Source: Deltaproteobacteria bacterium
GTDB taxonomy: Bacteria > Desulfobacterota > DSM-4660 > Desulfatiglandales > Desulfatiglandaceae
Assembly (NCBI GenBank): GCA_019307945.1
Contig: JAFDIS010000001.1
Coordinates: 62,001-126,000 of the forward strand
Length of the DNA: 64,000 nucleotides
Direction of reading: 5' to 3'
In this document: positions 25,128 through 33,125 of the stretch, in pieces
Position numbering within the stretch: position 1 is the stretch's first letter
How the letters are laid out: every line of letters starts with the position of its first letter
Program-made: the position numbers and the translations under genes
The notes under the pieces: model-generated
What the model was told of the DNA's origin: nothing
The model's input: only the letters and a program-made list of their open reading frames with translations
Databases searched by the model: none

Positions 25128-26018
25128 ATGGTTTCCCGTTTCAAAGATGCCCTGGAGTCAGGAAAATTCGTGGTGACCTCTGAGGTGGCCCCTCCCAAGG
25201 GCACAAACCTCGAAAAGATGAAACACCACGTGGAACTCCTCAAAGACAAGGTGGATGCCATGAATGTGACGGACCATCAGAGTTCCGTCATGCGGTTTCC
25301 TTCCCTGGGCGGAGCACTCCTTGTCAAGGAAATGGGGGGTGAGCCGATTCTGCAGATGACCTGCCGCGACCGCAACCGCATGGCCCTCCAGGCGGACCTC
25401 CTCTTTGCCTCGAGCCGCGGGATCAACAATGTCCTGTGTCTCACCGGAGACTCGGTGATCCTGGGTGACCACAAAGGGGCCAAGAGCGTCTTCGACCTGG
25501 ACTCATCTCAATTGCTTGCCGCGGTCAGGCAGTTGGAAAAGGGCAAGGACCTGGGAGGCAGCGATCTGGACGGAGGAGTTTCCTTTTGTGCGGGCGCCAT
25601 CGTCACTCCGGAAGCAAATCCGCTGGAACCGCAGCTCATCAAGTTTGAAAAGAAGATAGAGGCCGGCGCCGAATTCATCCAGACCCAGGCCGTGTATGAT
25701 CTGGATCGTTTCCAGAAGTTCATGGAATATGCCAGGCAGTTTCCCGTCAAGATCCTGGCCGGCGTCATCCTCCTGACCTCGGCCCCCATGGCGCGTTTCA
25801 TGAACAAGAACGTGGCGGGAGTGACCGTCCCCAAGGAGTTGATCGACGAAATGGCCGCGGCGCCCAAGGGCCGAGGCATCGACACGGGGATCAAGATCGC
25901 CGGCCGCATGATCCGGAGGATCCGCGACGAAAAGATGTGTGACGGTGTTCACATCATGGCCATCGGCAGGGAGGAACTGGTGCCCGCGATCATGGAAGCC
26001 GGGGGCATCCTGTCCTGA
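25128..26018 (+). CDS. metF: Methylenetetrahydrofolate reductase MetF
   Basis: 296-residue TIM-barrel flavoenzyme reducing 5,10-methylene- to 5-methyl-tetrahydrofolate. The catalytic Glu sits in VVTSEVAPPKG. VTDHQSSVMR, QMTCRDRNR, LCLTGDSV followed by GDHKGAKSVFDLDS, and FIQTQAVYDLD are all canonical. Unlike the paralogue at 17115-17990 it keeps the folate-binding Gln region. ATG 25128 is preferred (GAGG upstream) over a GTG at 25107. It is the last gene of the operon with metV. It should run in the Wood-Ljungdahl pathway, in either the oxidative or the reductive direction. Confidence 0.93.
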   Translation: MVSRFKDALESGKFVVTSEVAPPKGTNLEKMKHHVELLKDKVDAMNVTDHQSSVMRFPSLGGALLVKEMGGEPILQMTCRDRNRMALQADLLFASSRGINNVLCLTGDSVILGDHKGAKSVFDLDSSQLLAAVRQLEKGKDLGGSDLDGGVSFCAGAIVTPEANPLEPQLIKFEKKIEAGAEFIQTQAVYDLDRFQKFMEYARQFPVKILAGVILLTSAPMARFMNKNVAGVTVPKELIDEMAAAPKGRGIDTGIKIAGRMIRRIRDEKMCDGVHIMAIGREELVPAIMEAGGILS

Positions 26019-26121
26019 GTCTCCCTTCTCTGCCTCCCGGGGATCCCCTACCGGAGTATCGAAAAAATAAAGTCAAAACAGCATCTTACATAATAACAGC
26101 CCACGCTACGGGATAGAATTC

Positions 26122-26883
26122 CTACGAGGCCCTCAAGGCCTGGAAGGCCCCCTTCTGCAAAATTTCACCGCGTGTGCCGATGACAACCTGGTCCATGGGG
26201 ATCTTCTTTCCGGCTGCGTCCATGGCCCTCTGGAGGATCACCGGAAGGCCGGAACAGCAGGGGACCTCCATGACCAGAACCGTGATGCTCCGGATGCCGG
26301 CGGTCTTAAAAATCTCGGTGAATTTTTCGATATATGCGGCCACGTCGTCGAACTTGGGGCAACCGATCATCACGACCCTGCCTTCCAGGAAGTCCGCGTG
26401 AAAATTGGCATAGGCCGCCGCTACACAGTCAGCCGCCACCAGGAGATCGGCACCTTTGAGGAAAGGGGCCGTGGGCGGGATCAGGTTGATCTGAACGGGC
26501 CAGTGGGTCAGCCTGTTGGATGAACGCCCCTCGGTTTCCTTTCCCCCCACCCCCTTATCGAGCCCCGACGGCTCAAAGACATGAACCTGGCTGGACGGAC
26601 AAGCGGGGGCCATGGCAAAAGGTTCCGGGCCCCGGTTTTTTTTCTTGAGGTACTCCTCCACGGCCTCCTCATCAAAATCCTCGGCCTCACGCTCGACGAC
26701 ACGTAACGCCCCGTTGGGACACTCGCCCAGGCACGCTCCGAGGCCGTCGCAGTATTTTTCGGCCACCAGACGGGCCTTGCCGTCCACAATTTCGATGGCC
26801 CCCTCCGCGCAACTGGGTACGCACTCACCACAGCCGTCACACAATTCGTCATCAATCTCGATTATCTTTCTCATTACTTTCAT
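26122..26883 (-). CDS. Two-cluster ferredoxin-domain protein
   Basis: About 253 residues from ATG 26883, which has GAGGAGGAG 5 nt upstream. Residues 5-65 hold a bacterial-ferredoxin-like pair: CDGCGECVPSC and YCDGLGACLGECP. The second has Leu where a classical motif has its second Cys, a pattern common in related anaerobe proteins. The remaining 180 residues form an uncharacterised domain (DLLVAADCVAAAYANFH; VVMIGCPKFDD; VMEVPCCSGLPVIL) with further cysteines. It probably transfers electrons. It overlaps the upstream HD-domain gene by 32 bp and lies downstream of hcp, as commonly seen in anaerobic hcp loci. Confidence 0.85.
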   Translation of the reverse strand: MKVMRKIIEIDDELCDGCGECVPSCAEGAIEIVDGKARLVAEKYCDGLGACLGECPNGALRVVEREAEDFDEEAVEEYLKKKNRGPEPFAMAPACPSSQVHVFEPSGLDKGVGGKETEGRSSNRLTHWPVQINLIPPTAPFLKGADLLVAADCVAAAYANFHADFLEGRVVMIGCPKFDDVAAYIEKFTEIFKTAGIRSITVLVMEVPCCSGLPVILQRAMDAAGKKIPMDQVVIGTRGEILQKGAFQALRAS

Positions 26884-27619
26884 GAGCTCCTCCTCGCAAC
26901 AGCTCGTTACGCGCCAGAGACTTGCCACTCTCGGTCAGGAAGGATTTTTCAATGATTTTCCGGAGATGTTCCGGGGCGGTAGCCTCCTGTTTCTGTTTCT
27001 CTTCCAGGTTGGCGATCAGGTCCGCGTCGTACAGGCAACTAAAGTTGATCGTCTCTTCCTCGCGCGGATGGTGATGATGGCCTATGATGTCACAGACTTC
27101 TTCGATCAAATCATCCCCGGCGCCCAACCGGCTCAGGATTTCCCTCGCAATGGGAGGCCCCTCTTCTTCCTGGTACCGGGCTGCGGTGCTTTCGTATTTT
27201 CTTTCAGCTTCCTTGATTCCAATGTCATGAAGATAGGCCGCACAGAGGATAACTGCCAGATTTCCCCTTTCTTCCCGCCCGATTTTCTCAGCAAACCGCG
27301 CCACCCGCGTGGCGTGCCCTATCCGTTTGAAATCCTGTCTAAAATAGCGTTTCATCTCGATCGCTACCCTGTCCTTGAGGAGGTCTTCCCTCTGGGCGAG
27401 GAGCTCCGCCGGCATGTTCCCTATACACTGGGCGGCATAGGGGCAATATGAGGCACAACCGAAATCGAGATTCGGGTTCAAGAAACGATGACCGCATTTG
27501 GGACACTTGCGGGTGCTGTCGTCCTTGAAAAACTCCACTTCGGTCCCACACTCCGGGCATTTTGCTTCAAATATGGCCCCAGGTTTCCAGTACTGCATAT
27601 CCTGTCCAGGGCATTTCAT
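26852..27619 (-). CDS. Zinc-ribbon HD-domain phosphohydrolase
   Basis: 255 residues. The N-terminal region contains a zinc ribbon (CPECGTEVEF... CPKCGHRF) and extra cysteines (GCASYCPYAAQC). The HD domain follows, with metal-binding residues in GHATRVARFAEKIG, the HD pair in AAYLHDIGIKEAE, and GHHHHPREEE. HD proteins hydrolyse nucleotides or phosphodiesters; the substrate here is not evident. It sits between hcp and the ferredoxin protein on the minus strand. SD CGGAGGAAG precedes the ATG and lies beside an unusual hairpin. Confidence 0.85.
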   Translation of the reverse strand: MKCPGQDMQYWKPGAIFEAKCPECGTEVEFFKDDSTRKCPKCGHRFLNPNLDFGCASYCPYAAQCIGNMPAELLAQREDLLKDRVAIEMKRYFRQDFKRIGHATRVARFAEKIGREERGNLAVILCAAYLHDIGIKEAERKYESTAARYQEEEGPPIAREILSRLGAGDDLIEEVCDIIGHHHHPREEETINFSCLYDADLIANLEEKQKQEATAPEHLRKIIEKSFLTESGKSLARNELLRGGAHESNEKDNRD

Positions 27620-27633
27620 GGTCTTCCTCCGCT

Positions 27634-27681
27634 TCGTGGATCCACGAAACCGAGGACCTTTCGGGTCCCCGTTTTCGTGGT
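27634..27681 (-). promoter_or_regulatory. Overlapping hairpins between hcp and the HD-domain gene
   Basis: CCACGAAA (27643-27650) pairs with TTTCGTGG (27674-27681), extended inward to a 39-nt imperfect hairpin. The same left arm also forms a perfect 16-bp palindrome, TTCGTGGATCCACGAA (27634-27649), that ends next to the HD gene's SD. The two pairings exclude each other. This could be an hcp terminator or attenuator, or a translation switch. Confidence 0.45.
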
Positions 27682-27710
27682 ACCGGTCTCAACTTAAACT
27701 TTCTACTTGC

Positions 27711-29375
27711 CTACTTGCCCGCCATTATCGCCTCAACATCCTCTTCGACCGTGCCGGTGGGTTTGATATCAAATTTTTCCACCAGCACGTTGAGGACATT
27801 AGGTGAAACAAAGGCAGGCAGGGTCGGTCCAAGGCGGATACCCTTCACGCCGAGGTAAAGCAGCGCCAGGAGCACGGCCACGGCCTTTTGTTCATACCAG
27901 CCTATGTCAAAGGAGAGGGGTAGTTCGTTGATATCCTCGAGGCCGAAAACCTCTTTCAGTTTGAGCGCGATCACCACCAGCGAGTAGCAGTCATTGCACT
28001 GTCCGGCGTCGAGAATCCGGGGTATCCCTCCGATGTCGCCCAGGTCGAGCTTGTTGTAGCGATACTTGGCGCAGCCGGCGGTCAGAATCACGGCAGTGGG
28101 GGGAAGCGCTTTGGCCACTTCCGTGAAGTACTCCCTGGACTTGTGCCGCCCGTCACAGCCCGCCATGACAACGAAACGCTTGATGGCCCCTGATTTCACC
28201 GCATCCACCACCTTGTCGGCCAGGGCCAGTACCTGATTGTGGGCGAAGCCCCCGACTATCTGGCCTGTTTCGATTTCCGTGGGTGGAGCGCATTTCTTGG
28301 CCAGCTCGATGATTTCGGAAAAATCCTTTGCTCCGCCCTCCGGCCGGTCCTCGATGTGCTTGGCACCGGGGTATTTCACCACCCCTGTGGTGAAAAGCCT
28401 GTCCAGGTACGTATTGTCCTTTTTCAGCGGCACCAGGCAGTTCGTGGTCAGAAGAATGGGTCCGTTGAAGGATTCGAATTCCTTGTTCTGGTGCCACCAT
28501 GAACTACCATAATTCCCTACAAAATGATCATATTTCTTGAATTCAGGGTAATAGTGAGCCGGAAGCATTTCGCCGTGAGTGTAAACATCCACGCCCGTGC
28601 CTTCGGTCTGTTTCAGGAGCTCTTCCATATCCTTCAAATCATGGCCGCTGATCAAGATGCCAGGGTTGCCGCCCACACCAATATTGACCTGCGTGATTTC
28701 GGGATTACCGTAAGTGGAAGTGTTTGCCTCGTCCAAAAGCGCCATGGTGGCCACGGCCGTTTCCCCTGCCTTCAACACCAACGCCACCATCTCATCCACG
28801 GAGTGGTCTCTGGTGGTGGAGGCGAGGGCCTCCATGATAAAGGCGTAGACCTCGTCCTTCTCATATCCCAGAATGGCCGCGTGATCCGCATAGGCCGCGA
28901 TTCCCTTGGTCCCGATGATAAGGAGTTCCCTCAGGGAACGCACATCCTCGTTTTCGGTGGCGAGAATACCCACCTGCTTGGCCTTTTCCTCGAACTCGGA
29001 TTCGTCATCCGAATACCAAAGCGCCGCATCGTGCAGGTCTTCCGCAAAATCCTGCCCATGTTTTTCCCTGTATGCCGCCAGGAACTTTTCTTTGAGGTCG
29101 TCCCGAACTTTCAGGCCCTTCCTGACATGATCCACGAACCATTCATTGGTCCAGTTCACGTTCGTAATGGTCGCAAAAAGCCCCTTGGTCACAAACGTAT
29201 CTGCCTCGCGATCCCTGATACCCAGTTCCCTTGCCTTTTCGGCGTAGATTGAAATCCCCTTCAACACGTAAATGAAGAGGTCCTGGAGAATGGCCAGATC
29301 ATCCGGTTTGCCGCAAACGCCCTTGACCGTGCACCCTGAATTTTTCGCCGTCTCCTGGCACTGAAAACAAAACAT
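27711..29375 (-). CDS. hcp: Hybrid-cluster protein (hydroxylamine reductase), class I
   Basis: 554 residues. The N-terminal Fe-S motif [13 protein letters not shown] then CGK (spacing C-x2-C-x8-C-x5-C) marks the strict-anaerobe class. Hybrid-cluster ligands are visible downstream: His/Glu in [10 protein letters not shown] and [11 protein letters not shown], Cys in [21 protein letters not shown], and [18 protein letters not shown]. The protein removes nitric oxide or hydroxylamine and protects against nitrosative stress in the cytoplasm. Its promoter carries an FNR/HcpR-like palindrome at -41.5. No hcr reductase is adjacent; the ferredoxin-domain protein two genes downstream may supply electrons. 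Confidence 0.97.
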   Translation of the reverse strand: MFCFQCQETAKNSGCTVKGVCGKPDDLAILQDLFIYVLKGISIYAEKARELGIRDREADTFVTKGLFATITNVNWTNEWFVDHVRKGLKVRDDLKEKFLAAYREKHGQDFAEDLHDAALWYSDDESEFEEKAKQVGILATENEDVRSLRELLIIGTKGIAAYADHAAILGYEKDEVYAFIMEALASTTRDHSVDEMVALVLKAGETAVATMALLDEANTSTYGNPEITQVNIGVGGNPGILISGHDLKDMEELLKQTEGTGVDVYTHGEMLPAHYYPEFKKYDHFVGNYGSSWWHQNKEFESFNGPILLTTNCLVPLKKDNTYLDRLFTTGVVKYPGAKHIEDRPEGGAKDFSEIIELAKKCAPPTEIETGQIVGGFAHNQVLALADKVVDAVKSGAIKRFVVMAGCDGRHKSREYFTEVAKALPPTAVILTAGCAKYRYNKLDLGDIGGIPRILDAGQCNDCYSLVVIALKLKEVFGLEDINELPLSFDIGWYEQKAVAVLLALLYLGVKGIRLGPTLPAFVSPNVLNVLVEKFDIKPTGTVEEDVEAIMAGK

Positions 29376-29463
29376 GATGTCTCCTCCCTTTCGTTAAAAT
29401 GTTGATCTTCACCTGCCGCCCACCCGTGAGATTTGAATCCTACGAATCCCTGTGTTGAGAGCC

Positions 29464-29505
29464 ATCATATCAACACAAATAAGGTTTCCAATTGACCTAG
29501 GTCAA
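29464..29505 (-). promoter_or_regulatory. hcp promoter with FNR/HcpR-type activator site
   Basis: TTGACCTAGGTCAA (29492-29505) is a perfect 14-bp palindrome of the TTGAC-N4-GTCAA type described for the CRP/FNR regulator HcpR. On the minus strand a TATGAT -10 box sits at 29469-29464, implying a start near 29457. The palindrome centre (29498.5) is then at -41.5, the exact class II activator position. The leader is about 80 nt. Confidence 0.75.
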
Positions 29506-29593
29506 GAAACAGCATTTTTTCACCGAAAATTTTTGCCGAGAATCTGTGACGCAATAGGCCCGATCACCCCCTCCCCGGCCGGAGGGGACCCGT

Positions 29594-29665
29594 CTATCCG
29601 TCCAACACTTTTCGAACGGCGCTCAGCAAGGCTTCCACCTCGAAAGGCTTTTCAACGAGACCTGG
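29594..29665 (-). pseudogene. Remnant of a response-regulator receiver C terminus
   Basis: The minus strand encodes LVEKPFEVEALLSAVRKVLDG followed by a stop. This is the typical end of a receiver domain, with its KPF motif. Nothing receiver-like precedes it, so only the last 20-25 residues survive. It indicates gene decay in the 29.4-30.2 kb interval. Confidence 0.55.
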
Positions 29666-29719
29666 GAACGCCGCGATGAGATCACACCGGATGAAAGGCG
29701 GCACCGCAGGCTCCAGCCG

Positions 29720-29935
29720 ATGGTCCTTTTCAAGCTCTTGCCGAGAACCAATTGCAAGGAATGTGGGGAAAGCAATTGTTTCAACTTCGCCCTGAAGCTT
29801 GCTTCGGGTGATAGAACCCTCGAGCAATGCCCTTCCTTACACACCGATCCGGGTCTTCAAACCCAAAAGGATCAACTCGAAGACATCCTACACTCCCAAA
29901 GACCTGCACCTCCTGCTCCTCCCGGGGACTCTTGA
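29720..29935 (+). CDS. Small [4Fe-4S] domain protein or CdhE/AcsC-type fragment
   Basis: 71 residues. LLPRTNCKECGESNC, FALKLASGD and a later EQCPSL match the N-terminal Fe-S domain (PF04060 type, C-x2-C-x4-C-x16-C) of the corrinoid iron-sulfur protein large subunit and of RnfB-like proteins. Stand-alone versions exist, but there is no SD before the ATG and the remaining CdhE domain is missing. I cannot decide between a tiny working Fe-S protein and a remnant. It adjoins the receiver remnant on the opposite strand. Confidence 0.4.
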   Translation: MVLFKLLPRTNCKECGESNCFNFALKLASGDRTLEQCPSLHTDPGLQTQKDQLEDILHSQRPAPPAPPGDS

Positions 29936-30232
29936 TGCGGTGCATAATTGCACACCATTCGGTGTAAAAATTTTCACACCTTGTATACGAATTTTGCTGA
30001 ATTCATCATTGAGGAGGTGACGGATCCCGGCTTTTCCGACTCAACCGTGTTTCGAACCACAGCCCTGCCAGGCTCCCGGCACAAAATTCGGCCCGCGCCC
30101 CGATTACTTATCCCTGCCGGTGGGGACAGTGGCCCGAACGTCACCGGTGACGGCTGTATCGAGAAAACAAGCATGTTGGAATTCGCCGATCTCTACGGCC
30201 TGACGCCGTGAGTCCTCCACTCGCGCAACCCT
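29936..30232. promoter_or_regulatory. Intergenic stretch with a near-palindrome
   Basis: GGTGTAAAAATTTTCACACC (29961-29980) is an 18/20 palindrome, and ACACC-ATTC-GGTGT (29952-29965) overlaps its left side. The rest is non-coding as far as I can see. The element resembles the sites at 12963-13032, so the same regulator could bind both regions. Confidence 0.35.
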
Positions 30233-31615
30233 TCATTCAACGACCCGGGCCCGCTCCCGCAGCAAGGAAAGAGCCCAGGCTGCCCGATCGACGGTATGGT
30301 AGGCCGAAAGCCCCTTGATCCCCTCGAACTTCTCTGTGATTTCATTGGTGAAAGGGCCATAGAACCATGCGACAACAGGTTTTTTCACGCAAGGGTCCAC
30401 CTCGTCGGAAAGGACCCCCGAGGCGTCCAGAAAAGCGTATTCATCCGGGTCTAGGGCCAGGCTGATGCACAAGACTCCGTCCACCTCGGGGTCAGCCAGA
30501 ACGGCTCTCAAGGTCTGTCGGTAGGTCTCACGAATCCCGTGGGTCATAACCGAGGGCCAGGTGTCCAGTGGATTTCCCAGAGGCATCCATTCAGGAGAAA
30601 GGGCCCCCAGGACGCGTAACGTCTCGGGCCTCAGGCGAGCCAACCTCAAGCCGTAACGCTCCAGGGCGTCACTTGCTGCAATTCCGCCCGCCCCGGTTGC
30701 CGTGATCACCGCTATCCGATCGCCCTTGAGCGGCGGCTGATGAAGCAAGGTCCTCACGGCGTCCCCCATCTTGTCGCCCTGGTGCAGAAACAGGAGCCCC
30801 GCCTGTCTCAGCGCGGTCCTGCAAACCACGAAATCTCCGGCCATACTTCCACTGTGAGATGCGGCCGCCCGGGCCCCGCTCTCACTCTCACCGGTCTTGA
30901 AGACCACGATGGGCTTTTGCCGTGCCACACGTTGCGCGATGGAAAGGAATTTTCGCCCATGACGGACGCCCTCCATGTGAACGGCGATCACTTCGACTCC
31001 CCTGTCCCGTCCCAGGTATTCGAGGCATTCGCAGAAGCCCACGTCGCAGGCGTTGCCGATATCTATCCCTTTCCCGATCTTTCCTGTGAAGTTGTCGGCC
31101 CCCACGAAAAAAAGGCCTGACTGGCAGACCAGACCGATGGGCGCCTTGTCCCGTGACAAGGGCATGAAGGAGGTGGTGAAGGAGTTAAAGTTGTTGACCA
31201 CGCCCAGGGTGTTGGGGCCCAGGACGCGAGGACCCCCGGCTCGTGCTATTTCGGCGATCTGCATCTGGAGCCTTTTCCCTGCGGCGTCTGCGTCTGCGAA
31301 CCCCTGACCTACCACGATGGCGGCCTTTACACCGGCTGCCCCACACTCGCGAATGGTCGGCACCACAAGATCCCGCGGAAGTGTGATCACCGCGAGGTCC
31401 ACGGGGCGATGGATCTCCCGTATCCTCGAGTATGCCTTCACACCCAGGATCATATCCGCCTGTGGGTTGACGGGAAAAACCTCTCCCTGGAACCCGCTCC
31501 GGAGCATGTTCTCCATGAGGTTGAATGAATCGGGTCCGCTCTTGCGGCTCACCCCCACAACGGCCACGCTTCGTGGTTCCATGAAGAATTTCAGGACGTC
31601 TCCCAATTTTTCCAT
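30233..31615 (-). CDS. ADP-forming acyl-CoA synthetase alpha-type protein
   Basis: 460 residues. It has a CoA-binding Rossmann domain (residues about 10-130; RSVAVVGVSRKSGPDSFN) and two succinyl-CoA-ligase-like domains. The predicted phospho-His lies in ARAAASHSGSMAGD. This is the alpha part of NDP-forming acetyl/acyl-CoA synthetases, which interconvert acyl-CoA + ADP + Pi with acid + CoA + ATP and conserve energy in anaerobes. The ATP-grasp beta part is not fused and is not encoded nearby, so the partner must be elsewhere. A good SD (GGGAGGT) precedes the ATG. The C-terminal region is complete. Confidence 0.88.
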   Translation of the reverse strand: MEKLGDVLKFFMEPRSVAVVGVSRKSGPDSFNLMENMLRSGFQGEVFPVNPQADMILGVKAYSRIREIHRPVDLAVITLPRDLVVPTIRECGAAGVKAAIVVGQGFADADAAGKRLQMQIAEIARAGGPRVLGPNTLGVVNNFNSFTTSFMPLSRDKAPIGLVCQSGLFFVGADNFTGKIGKGIDIGNACDVGFCECLEYLGRDRGVEVIAVHMEGVRHGRKFLSIAQRVARQKPIVVFKTGESESGARAAASHSGSMAGDFVVCRTALRQAGLLFLHQGDKMGDAVRTLLHQPPLKGDRIAVITATGAGGIAASDALERYGLRLARLRPETLRVLGALSPEWMPLGNPLDTWPSVMTHGIRETYRQTLRAVLADPEVDGVLCISLALDPDEYAFLDASGVLSDEVDPCVKKPVVAWFYGPFTNEITEKFEGIKGLSAYHTVDRAAWALSLLRERARVVE

Positions 31616-31853
31616 CCACGGACCTCCCGCAGGGCACGGCTCGTCCGCCAGGGACCATGCTTGCCCTCATCGGCTTCCGAGATTCTTTTCAGCAGCCCTT
31701 TGAAGAACTACTCTCCTTGTCGATGCCCGGATCAAAATTCGCCTCAGAATATTTGTTTATCATTACGTAAACTGTGTTTTCCTTTTCCTCACCTCCCCTG
31801 CGCACGCTACGTTTTTCAACACCCCGTTGTGCCCCCTGGCATGCGCCATCGCT
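31616..31853. other. Intergenic spacer
   Basis: About 240 bp between two minus-strand genes. No gene, clear terminator or promoter recognised. Confidence 0.4.
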
Positions 31854-32852
31854 CTACCCTATCGCGATTTCACCCAGGGCTGCACGACAAAGATCACTGA
31901 TCGTCGTGAGGAGGAGGTTGTGCTCCGGGGCCCGCTTCCGAAGATTCAGAAAGCACATGGGACAGAGCGTGACCATGATTCGGGCGCCGGCATCGGCCGC
32001 GTCTTTCAGGTTTTGATGCTTGATCCGGTTTGACATCTCATAGTCACGCGGTACCAGGCTCCCACCGCAGCATAGCGCGCGGACCCCTTCAAAGGATCGA
32101 GAGGGCTTGCGGGCTCCGATCAGTTCGAAAAGATCGTCTACAAAGGCGTCTTTCTCAGGTGTGTAGCGCGAGGCGCACGGCCGCTGGTAGGCCACCGACA
32201 CGTCAAGAGGTCTTATCCGTTCCTCCAATTCCTTCATCCGTCGATAGAGAAACTCCGGCCAGGACACGACCCTGAAGGGAACCTCCACCCCGAACTCGGG
32301 TGCCTTGACCTTGAAAAATGTATAGCAATCGTCGTGAAAACAGACGATCTCCCTGGCACCGCAACGGGCCACCTCTTCCACAACGGCTGCTGCGTGTTCT
32401 TCCACGGGACTCTCCATGCCTATGTGATAGAATCCTATGCCGCAGAAATACCGGCCCCCTTTCAGAAACGTAGCCCCCTCGAAAAGAACGCCTTCAAACA
32501 GGTGTGGCGTCATGGGCCAGACCGTACAGAGATCAATGACCGGGCCGTCTTCGGACCCTGTCCGAATCTCCGAGGGCATGGAATAAGCCAGTTCCATGTT
32601 CTGTTTGGCCTTTTCGAACCTCTTGAACTCGCCCTGCGCCTCCTGTCGCTTGATTATGAGTGAAAAGGGATTCGCCTTTTCAGGGCAGATCTCATCGCAA
32701 CCCATGCAGGAGACGCACTCCGAGATCACCCGGGAAGGATCACCGTCGATTATTTTCTTGAATTCTTTCCGCGCGTCCTCCTCGTCGATTTCGATATAGG
32801 GACACCAGGAGAGGCAATCCCCGCATACGGTACACCGATCTTCGTGGAACAT
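31854..32852 (-). CDS. CCG-domain iron-sulfur oxidoreductase subunit (HdrD/GlpC-like)
   Basis: About 332 residues from ATG 32852, which has AAAGGGGA 9-10 nt upstream; a longer frame to 32969 has no SD. The N-terminal 80 residues hold two [4Fe-4S] motifs (CTVCGDCLSWCP; CVSCMGCDEICP). Two cysteine-rich CCG-like domains follow (CFHDDCYTFF region; RALCCGGSLVP and TLCPMCFLNL). Such proteins carry electrons in heterodisulfide-reductase, lactate or glycolate-type dehydrogenases. No catalytic partner such as an FAD subunit is adjacent, so the donor is unknown. Confidence 0.87.
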   Translation of the reverse strand: MFHEDRCTVCGDCLSWCPYIEIDEEDARKEFKKIIDGDPSRVISECVSCMGCDEICPEKANPFSLIIKRQEAQGEFKRFEKAKQNMELAYSMPSEIRTGSEDGPVIDLCTVWPMTPHLFEGVLFEGATFLKGGRYFCGIGFYHIGMESPVEEHAAAVVEEVARCGAREIVCFHDDCYTFFKVKAPEFGVEVPFRVVSWPEFLYRRMKELEERIRPLDVSVAYQRPCASRYTPEKDAFVDDLFELIGARKPSRSFEGVRALCCGGSLVPRDYEMSNRIKHQNLKDAADAGARIMVTLCPMCFLNLRKRAPEHNLLLTTISDLCRAALGEIAIG

Positions 32853-33125
32853 GATGCATTCCCCTTTCTTGAAGTCATAGCGCCAGTCCCTCATACCCAA
32901 AAGAGGCCTGATAAGCAAGCCCCATTCGGAGCGGTATGCGGTATGCTGAACGGGGCCGGCTACCCTCATCCCTTTCCAGTCGAGTCGTGGGGTACGGGAG
33001 ATCCCTCATGGCCTCGTCGATTTCCGCTCTTGTATCGGGCGGGCCCGTGCCAAGCACGGCCCTGGAAAAGAGTGTTTTGCCGGCAGAGCCCGCGAACCCA
33101 CTCCTGGACAGGATGATAGGATGTG
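32853..33125. other. Upstream region of the CCG protein
   Basis: About 270 bp without a convincing gene; the promoter of the CCG protein probably lies here. No standout motif. Confidence 0.35.
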
